Assembly: GCA_910578185.1 (NCBI GenBank)
Contig: CAJTPN010000027.1
Location: forward strand, 1 to 7,650
Source of the DNA: an uncultured Acetatifactor sp.
Lineage (GTDB): Bacteria > Bacillota > Clostridia > Lachnospirales > Lachnospiraceae
Direction: 5' to 3'
Length of the DNA stretch: 7,650 bases
A program made the position numbers and the translations under genes. Shown here piece after piece: positions 1 through 4,712 of this stretch. Position 1 is the first letter of the stretch. The number at the start of each line of letters is the position of its first letter. The notes below the pieces were generated by a model. The model ran no database searches. It saw only the letters and a list, made by a program, of their open reading frames with translations, and had not been told where the DNA came from.

Positions 1-79
1 GAAATTCTCTTTGGAATTTTCAGGGCTGCATTACTGTTTATTTGTCAAGGTACTTATTGTCGCTTGCGACAACTTTGAT
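1..79 (-). promoter_or_regulatory. Probable rRNA operon leader (boxB-like hairpin, boxA-like stretch, hairpin cut by the edge)
   Basis: Read on the minus strand, the transcript from the two promoters to the right first meets a perfect hairpin at 57-72 (TTGTCG, loop CAAG, CGACAA). Next comes a stretch at 31-51 containing CCTTGACAAATAAACAG, and then a GAAAATTC/GAATTTC hairpin at 1-21. A small hairpin followed by a CTTTGA/CCTTGA-type boxA is the usual order of antitermination signals in Firmicute rRNA leaders, and this arrangement resembles sequence found just before 16S genes in Lachnospiraceae. No mature rRNA is inside the window, so the 16S gene is inferred to lie left of base 1. A tRNA operon or other stable RNA transcript is the main alternative. 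Confidence 0.62.
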
Positions 80-108
80 AGAATATCATATCTTCCATCT
101 TTTGTCAA
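80..108 (-). promoter_or_regulatory. Promoter P2 of the tandem pair (TTGACA-17-TATTCT, extended -10)
   Basis: On the minus strand a perfect -35 TTGACA (103-108) is separated by 17 bases from TATTCT (80-85). The -10 is preceded by TGA, which gives an extended -10 (TGN). Upstream of the -35, roughly 109-145, the DNA is almost pure A/T with A- and T-tracts, as in UP elements that bind the RNA polymerase alpha subunit. The promoter points left, towards the leader hairpins and out of the window. It fits the promoter-proximal member of an rRNA tandem promoter pair. Confidence 0.75.
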
Positions 109-183
109 TAACTTTTTTTAAAATTATTTTTATTTTTTCTCACCAAAGAATTTTGCATTATCCATTTCTCGGCGAGGAACTTT

Positions 184-213
184 ATTATAACATTGGATAT
201 TTTTGTTTGTCAA
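184..213 (-). promoter_or_regulatory. Promoter P1 of the tandem pair (TTGACA-18-TATAAT)
   Basis: On the minus strand both hexamers match the sigma-A consensus exactly: TTGACA at 208-213 and TATAAT at 184-189, with an 18-base spacer. The roughly 27 bases upstream of the -35 (214-240) are almost entirely A/T with A-tracts, a likely UP element. Transcription should start near 176-178 and read through P2, 76 bases away, into the leader. Two near-consensus promoters in tandem with UP-like sequence are typical of rRNA operons. Confidence 0.8.
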
Positions 214-446
214 TATCTTTTTTAAGATTTTAACAATTTTATGAGATTTGCATTTTGTGTTCATTCTCGCAGCAAATATGTGACCAGCCTGAACTTGTGC
301 AACGGTTCCAACATATTGCAAAACGTATCTCCTGATTCCCCTGCTTCCCCCCCAGGGTAACGCACACCCGGGGGAAAACAGGGCTGCGGACACACTCTGA
401 TCAAAAGGCGACGAATACACCAGTGACATAAATCACATTAATAATA
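214..446. other. Intergenic region between cvpA and the tandem promoters, no gene seen
   Basis: Apart from the GC-rich hairpin at 339-383 and the AT-rich tract next to P1, this stretch holds no convincing coding region. A 99-codon open frame on the minus strand (130-429) runs through the hairpin and promoter P1, lacks a good ribosome binding site and shows no recognisable domain, so I do not call it. Directly after the cvpA stop there is an imperfect palindrome at 422-437 with GTGA and TCAC half-sites six bases apart. Confidence 0.6.
339..383 (-). terminator. GC-rich hairpin downstream of cvpA, possible terminator without a clear U-run
   Basis: Bases 370-383 pair with 339-352 to make a 14-pair stem, closed further by an inner GGGT/ACCC stem (355-358 with 366-369). 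In minus-strand RNA two positions are U.G wobbles, whereas plus-strand RNA would have A.C mismatches there. The structure is therefore better suited to transcripts from cvpA. It starts about 63 bases after the cvpA stop. What follows is GAATCAGGAG, with no U-run, so it is not a standard intrinsic terminator. It may instead stabilise the mRNA 3' end or insulate the promoters downstream. Confidence 0.45.
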
Positions 447-1004
447 TCACTGCTTGCCTATTACTCCGTCCAGAAGCGTCTGCAGTTCCTCCAGAGGAAT
501 AAAATTGAATTCTTCCAAAAGCTTTTCTATCCACTGTGCAACATAATTATGCTGATATAGCCAAAGCAGCAATCGGCTTTCTTCCGTATACGACAAAATG
601 ATCCTGCCAATAGCCCCCACATCCAGCATCATAATAAAGGCATAAACCGTCCAAAGTACCAGCACCACTTCCGCCGCTCCAAACACTATCCCCAAAAGCT
701 TATCCAAAGAATGTACTATCGGCAGTTTTACCACCATCTTTGCCGAGAAAAACACCAGGCTTAAAAGGTGATGAACAATTCCCAAGGCGCTTAGCAATAC
801 CACTGCCACCACTACATTAACAATCTTGCCGTCAAAATAATCTCTCACCCCATTGGCGATCAACGCCGCCACCACGCAGAGTACCACCATGGAAACCAGA
901 GAAATGATTTCTTTGACCATTCCCTTCTTATATCCGTCTATCATCTTGCATACAGCCGCTATCACCACAATAATCAGCAGGAAATTAATATGAAGATTCT
1001 CCAT
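447..1004 (-). CDS. CvpA family membrane protein
   Basis: An integral membrane protein of the CvpA (colicin V production) family, 185 residues, close to the usual family length. Hydrophobic segments lie at about 7-22, 32-52, 61-86 and 104-127. Family marks are the G-Y-K-K-G loop with a following K-E-I-I-S-L (24-36) and the L-D-K-L-L-G-I-V-F-G-A segment (100-110) that opens the last helix. The C-terminal 45 residues are amphipathic and probably cytoplasmic. The exact role of this family in Firmicutes is not settled; links to envelope maintenance and stress tolerance are reported for relatives. The ATG follows AAAGG and AAAGGG purine runs; the nearer one is 8 bases from the start. It lies 36 bases after the DUF5711-like gene and is probably co-transcribed with it. 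I give no symbol because the family assignment does not fix a function. Confidence 0.85.
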   Translation of the reverse strand: MENLHINFLLIIVVIAAVCKMIDGYKKGMVKEIISLVSMVVLCVVAALIANGVRDYFDGKIVNVVVAVVLLSALGIVHHLLSLVFFSAKMVVKLPIVHSLDKLLGIVFGAAEVVLVLWTVYAFIMMLDVGAIGRIILSYTEESRLLLWLYQHNYVAQWIEKLLEEFNFIPLEELQTLLDGVIGKQ

Positions 1005-1040
1005 TTTATACGCCCTTTCTCCTTTGCCCTTTGCCTTCGT

Positions 1041-2237
1041 TTATTTTAACCGTATCGTATCTATGGAATCATCGGTAACAAGTATGTATTTATATGTATT
1101 TCCCGCCGAAAGCATAAGACTCACACTTTTTGGAAAAGCCCCTCTGAACTTTTCAATTCCATCCATGGTCATAATCATGCATTCCGTCTCATTATAAATT
1201 ACAAAATCACTCTTTCCAAAATAAATATCCGTGTAATCCATATCAAAATAGAAACTTTTAGGCTTTTCCGTAGAAATAGTATAGACATCCAGCTGATATT
1301 GGTTCTCTCCGTCCTCTGCGGAATACACCAGACCAATATACCTGTCATTGTAAAAGACAGAGCGTATTTCCCGGTCAAGCAAATGTTCCACCAAAGGCGC
1401 AGGAATATGACCTCCCGAAAAGATAGTCAGCCTATTGTCCCCCACAGCAAACGAGGTCTCATCATTCATAAACTGCACATACGGCATCAGCGTGTCCGTA
1501 TAAATCCAGATACTTACCATATTATCATTCTTGTTGTCGCCAATGGACTGGAAATTATAGAAAGCCACATTACTTTTCAAAACGCCTGCATCCACATACA
1601 CATAGGACACACAAAGCAGCTCTCCCCCGGGCGACATGCACACGGCCACCGGATATCCCGACTCATCCATGGAAGCTTTTCCTTCATACAAAAGCTCTCC
1701 TTTGAGATTATACATATTAATCCGCGCAATATCCGTATCGGCCAGCACCGCCGTCACATACCCTGCCTGAGAAACGGAAATCGCCCTAATAGGCATGGTA
1801 GTGGTAATTTCACCCAAGAGCTTTTCCGAATTGGCAATGTAGATACTTCTTCCGTTGTAATCGCCTATGGCCACTGTGCTGCCGCTGACGGAAATCTGCA
1901 CATCCTGAATCTCAAATGTCTGATTCCAGACCACACGCCCTGTTGCATCAGTACAATGTGCGCCATCCTTGCTGTAAGTAAGAACGGCATTGCCAAGCCT
2001 CAGGTCTCTTGCCCCATGTGTGCTCTCCCGCTCAACAGATGAAACCAAATCATAATCCGTATAAATATGCCTCTTATACCTCACAACAATAATGACCGTC
2101 AGGGCAATAAGTACCGCGACCACCAACAGGATTCTATAAAAAGAGGTAAGCTTATGCCGCACGATCTTTTCTTTATAGCCCGCCTGCATCTGCTCCCTTT
2201 TTTCTTTTTCTTTTAGATAATATCTGATATCTGCCAT
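1041..2237 (-). CDS. DUF5711-like single-pass membrane protein with beta-propeller-like outer domain
   Basis: A 398-residue protein with a basic, charged N-terminus (1-33), one transmembrane helix at about 35-52 followed by R-Y-K-R, and a long extracytoplasmic domain (about 60-398). That domain is built of short hydrophobic beta-strand units such as V-A-I-G-D-Y-N-G-R-S-I-Y-I-A, V-A-V-C-M-S-P-G-G-E-L-L-C-V and I-G-L-V-Y-S-A-E-D-G. The pattern suggests a WD/PQQ-like propeller. Length, topology and position next to a LysM protein and CvpA match DUF5711 proteins of Lachnospiraceae, which have no known function. There is no catalytic motif that I recognise. The start is supported by GGAGG four bases before ATG, a short spacing. 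A good promoter lies about 40 bases upstream (2276-2305), so this gene and cvpA can be transcribed independently of the LysM gene. A scaffold or sensor role at the envelope is inference. Confidence 0.78.
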   Translation of the reverse strand: MADIRYYLKEKEKREQMQAGYKEKIVRHKLTSFYRILLVVAVLIALTVIIVVRYKRHIYTDYDLVSSVERESTHGARDLRLGNAVLTYSKDGAHCTDATGRVVWNQTFEIQDVQISVSGSTVAIGDYNGRSIYIANSEKLLGEITTTMPIRAISVSQAGYVTAVLADTDIARINMYNLKGELLYEGKASMDESGYPVAVCMSPGGELLCVSYVYVDAGVLKSNVAFYNFQSIGDNKNDNMVSIWIYTDTLMPYVQFMNDETSFAVGDNRLTIFSGGHIPAPLVEHLLDREIRSVFYNDRYIGLVYSAEDGENQYQLDVYTISTEKPKSFYFDMDYTDIYFGKSDFVIYNETECMIMTMDGIEKFRGAFPKSVSLMLSAGNTYKYILVTDDSIDTIRLK

Positions 2238-2275
2238 GGTGCCTCCGGGGTATTGCTTACTGTCTTTGTTTCAAC

Positions 2276-2305
2276 ATTATACCCCAACCTCTCGCTCTAT
2301 GGCAA
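2276..2305 (-). promoter_or_regulatory. Sigma-A promoter for the DUF5711-cvpA pair (TTGCCA-18-TATAAT)
   Basis: On the minus strand TTGCCA (2300-2305, five of six consensus bases) is followed after 18 bases by a perfect TATAAT (2276-2281). The -35 and spacer overlap the end of the LysM gene, including its TAG stop at 2297-2299. The predicted start is near 2268-2270, giving a leader of about 30 bases that contains the CGGAGG ribosome binding site. No terminator is seen between the LysM stop and this promoter, so read-through from the LysM gene probably adds to it. Confidence 0.65.
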
Positions 2306-3487
2306 TAAAATTTTCTGCCCAACCTTAATCTTGTCAGGATTACTGATATTATTCAGGTCACAGACTTCCGCCACCCGGGCGTCACTGCCATACTTTTTAA
2401 TACAAATACCAATCAGGGTATCCCCCCGCTTAATTGTATAAGAAACCGGCTCTGTGACCGGCTGTTTCTCAGGTGGGGCGGTAGGCTCCGGGATGGGTGT
2501 CGCTGTCACCTCCGGGGTGGGGCGGGGCGTTTCCATCGGCGGCGGGGTTTTAGACGGAGCTGGTGAAGGCTCCTCCGTCCCAATCGGCGGCGGAGGCGTC
2601 TGCTTCACCGCATTTCCTGCGTTTTCGTTCTCCTTCAAAATAGCATCGTTCAGCTTGTCCTCCGCAACGATCGTTCCCACCTGCACGGAACCATTGGACA
2701 CAGGCACCGAATCTTCCGGACGGCCTGTCCCCTGCCCGTCATCCGGAAGCTGCCTTCTCGTAAAATCATCCAGAAACCGATCTGCTGCCGTGCGCAGTTC
2801 TCCCAACCCACCGTTGCTCATAACCGCCAAACCCGTCACACAGAGCAAAGCAAAAACCGCTGCCGCTGAATATTTCATTCTTCTCAGTCTCTCGGTTCCT
2901 CCCGTCGCCGTTTCTCCCATTGACGGCACGTTTCTGGTTCTGGCTGGTATAAAAGCATGTCCGCCCTTTTCCTCCGAAAGCGCTCTTCTTTCCTCCTGAC
3001 GCTTCCTTACCATATCATATTTTTCCTGGTTGAATTCCTCAGGTTTTGCTTCTCCCTGCCTCTCATCCACCATATATGCCAGCATACTGTCATTTTTTTC
3101 ATAGAACTGAGCATATCCTTCTATATATCTGCACACTCCCTGTTCACAGACATGAAAGCCTTCCACCATCTCTCCATTCAGCAAACGGTATCCGAGAAAA
3201 ATATATTCCGGGAAGTATCTTTTGCGCTGCTTTTCCGCTTCCTGCTGTACCGCCTGGGATAAATGACGACATTCCCGCTGCAGAAAATTCATTTTACATG
3301 CACCGTAGAAAAATAAATATGTAACTCCTGCCTCCTCCTTGCGTACACCGTACAACGCCACCGCCAATTCCTTGTCACAGGCATAGCGGTTCAGCTGTTT
3401 TATATAGGATATGACATAGTCCTCCACATATATTTTACAATGAGGGTTCGTTTCTCCAATCTGTGTAATATTTTTTGGTAATTGCAT
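2297..3487 (-). CDS. Membrane-anchored LysM domain protein with unknown cytoplasmic N-terminal domain
   Basis: A 396-residue composite protein. Residues 1-140 form a compact domain I cannot name with certainty: alternating strands (K-I-Y-V-E-D-Y-V-I-S-Y-I, V-T-Y-L-F-F-Y-G) around a charged helix (67-92), with Cys at 37, 64, 73, 114 and 119. A charged Glu/Arg/Lys linker (141-204) leads to one transmembrane helix (about 206-223). With basic residues before the helix, the N-terminal domain should be inside and the rest outside. Outside are an acidic spacer, a Pro/Thr/Glu-rich linker (about 296-345, with runs of four and three prolines), and a C-terminal LysM domain (349-395) with the expected Y-T-I-K-R-G-D-T-L-I start and V-G-Q-K-I-L-L-P end. 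LysM binds N-acetylglucosamine-containing glycans, here probably peptidoglycan. GGAGG lies 9 bases before ATG but inside a hairpin (3488-3545). The protein could link an intracellular signal to the wall, which is inference. Confidence 0.82.
   Translation of the reverse strand: MQLPKNITQIGETNPHCKIYVEDYVISYIKQLNRYACDKELAVALYGVRKEEAGVTYLFFYGACKMNFLQRECRHLSQAVQQEAEKQRKRYFPEYIFLGYRLLNGEMVEGFHVCEQGVCRYIEGYAQFYEKNDSMLAYMVDERQGEAKPEEFNQEKYDMVRKRQEERRALSEEKGGHAFIPARTRNVPSMGETATGGTERLRRMKYSAAAVFALLCVTGLAVMSNGGLGELRTAADRFLDDFTRRQLPDDGQGTGRPEDSVPVSNGSVQVGTIVAEDKLNDAILKENENAGNAVKQTPPPPIGTEEPSPAPSKTPPPMETPRPTPEVTATPIPEPTAPPEKQPVTEPVSYTIKRGDTLIGICIKKYGSDARVAEVCDLNNISNPDKIKVGQKILLP
2453..2599 (-). repeat. 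Proline-rich linker coding segment of the LysM gene
   Basis: This segment encodes residues 297-345, dominated by Pro, Thr and Glu in loose P-x-P steps including one run of four prolines and one of three. Such linkers are extended and span cell wall thickness between a membrane anchor and a wall-binding domain. The proline codons make the coding strand C-rich and the plus strand G-rich, with four GGGG tracts at 2514-2547. The repeats are imperfect at DNA level. Confidence 0.7.
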
Positions 3488-3545
3488 AAAAAAACACCTC
3501 CCATACCGTTTGTGTTAATCATATCATCGGTATGCGAGGTATTTT
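3488..3545 (-). terminator. Hairpin plus T-run after galM that also contains the LysM gene's ribosome binding site
   Basis: On the minus strand AAAATACCTCGCATACCG (3528-3545) pairs with CGGTATGGGAGGTGTTTT (3491-3508). The stem has 18 positions with one G.G mismatch and one U.G wobble, around a 19-base loop. It is followed by a seven-T run (3488-3494, partly inside the stem) and then directly by the ATG of the LysM gene. Shape and T-run fit an intrinsic terminator for galM transcription. The 3' arm contains the GGGAGG ribosome binding site of the LysM gene, so the same fold would hide it from ribosomes. A weak promoter candidate (TTGGAT at 3565-3570, TAAAAT at 3541-3546, spacer 18) would start transcripts inside the 5' arm and so avoid the full stem. 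That last point is inference. Confidence 0.68.
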
Positions 3546-3607
3546 AGCATTCTTTGTCGCGCTCATCCAAAAACTGTTCGACAATCTTTGCACTGCTTCA
3601 CTCATTC

Positions 3608-4648
3608 CTATTCAAATTGATAAACCGTCACAGAATCATATTCTCTGTCCCCGCCAAACACGCAGTCCGAAAAACCCTGATGATTGACGCTGTCCGGAAA
3701 ATACTGAGTTTCCAGGCACAATCCCATACGAGGGCCGTAATCCGCACCGTTTTTGCCTTTTTGGCAAGTAATATAATTCCCCGCATAAAACTGTACGCCG
3801 GGCAGCGTTGTATATACTTTCATCACCCTGCCGCTGACAGGCGCTTTCAGCGTTGCAAAATGCCGCAGCGTTCCGTCCCATCCGTCGATCACCCAATTAT
3901 GATCGTAACCCCCGGCATATCTAATCTGATCAAAATCGGCTCCGATCTCACTTCCCACTTTCTTAGGCGTAGTGAAATCCATAGGAGTACCTTCCACCCT
4001 CTCAACACTGCCTGTAGGGATGGAACCTGCGTCCGCCGGGGTGTAATGTGAAGCACCAATCCAGAGCTCATGTTCTTCCATGCTGCCACTGTTGTGCCCT
4101 TCCAGATTAAAATAGGAATGATTGGTCAGATTCAGCAGCGTCCTCCTGTCGCTGGTACCATGATAATGCAGTTTCAACGCATTGTCTTCCTCCAACGAAT
4201 AGGTAACACTGACCTTTTTATTGCCCGGAAATCCCATATTTCCATCCATATCTTCCAATGAAAATGTGACGCTGTTGTCATTCCATGAAGCATCCCACAG
4301 TCGCTTATGCCAGCCCTTTTCTTTATGACTGTGCAAATTATTTCCTCCGTCATTCACATCCAAATGATATGTAATACCATCCAGCAAAAAAGCTGCGCCC
4401 CCTATCCGGTTTGCATTGGGACCGATAACCACACCAAAAAAGCTGCCATTCTCCAAATAATCCCTGCCATTGTCAAACCCAAGTACCACATCCGCCAAAA
4501 CACCGTTTTTGTCCGGTACCATAACCCGCACCAGCGCCGCCCCCATATTTGTCACCGACACCTTCATACCCTTTCGGTTGGAAATTGTATACAAACCAAT
4601 TTCCTTTCCCTCCAGGTCGGTGCCGAAAGCATCTACCGCAACCGCCAT
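3608..4648 (-). CDS. galM: Aldose 1-epimerase (mutarotase)
   Basis: Interconverts the alpha and beta anomers of glucose, galactose and related sugars in the cytoplasm, the first step of the Leloir pathway when galactose is used. The protein is 346 residues, normal for the family, with no signal peptide. Family motifs in order: N-A-N-R-I-G-G (78-84) with the substrate-binding Arg81; N-N-L-H-S-H (103-108) with the conserved His107; N-L-T-N-H-S-Y-F-N-L (173-182) with His177 as predicted catalytic acid; Y-D-H-N-W (248-252) with the binding Asp249; and L-E-T-Q-Y-F-P-D (312-319) with Glu313 as predicted catalytic base. All key residues are present, so the enzyme should be active. AAAGGAGG nine bases before ATG fixes the start. 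It lies 64 bases after the secreted repeat protein gene, and no other galactose genes are in the window. A hairpin with a T-run follows it. Confidence 0.95.
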   Translation of the reverse strand: MAVAVDAFGTDLEGKEIGLYTISNRKGMKVSVTNMGAALVRVMVPDKNGVLADVVLGFDNGRDYLENGSFFGVVIGPNANRIGGAAFLLDGITYHLDVNDGGNNLHSHKEKGWHKRLWDASWNDNSVTFSLEDMDGNMGFPGNKKVSVTYSLEEDNALKLHYHGTSDRRTLLNLTNHSYFNLEGHNSGSMEEHELWIGASHYTPADAGSIPTGSVERVEGTPMDFTTPKKVGSEIGADFDQIRYAGGYDHNWVIDGWDGTLRHFATLKAPVSGRVMKVYTTLPGVQFYAGNYITCQKGKNGADYGPRMGLCLETQYFPDSVNHQGFSDCVFGGDREYDSVTVYQFE

Positions 4649-4712
4649 CTACGTCAGCCTCCTTTGCATTATTGATTCCTTTTATAACCGAAATGACATA
4701 TTATATTTTATT

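Noticed and set aside
21..387. A 9-base direct repeat (CAGGGCTGC at 21-29 and 379-387)
   Set aside because: It is short, within unrelated hairpins and with no target-site or mobile-element context; chance is likely.
130..429. A 99-codon minus-strand open frame left of cvpA
   Set aside because: It runs through a GC-rich hairpin and promoter P1, has no convincing ribosome binding site and shows no recognisable protein features.
1299..2042. A 247-codon plus-strand open frame opposite the DUF5711-like gene
   Set aside because: It is antisense to a well-supported gene, rich in His, Ile and Arg as expected for a reverse-strand shadow, and lacks a ribosome binding site.
2454..2999. A 181-codon plus-strand open frame rich in Gly and Ser
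   Set aside because: Its composition mirrors the proline-rich linker on the opposite strand; it is a shadow.
4700..4705. TATAAT on the minus strand before galM
   Set aside because: The region is AT-rich and the best -35 at a usable distance matches only three of six bases, so it is not a supported promoter.
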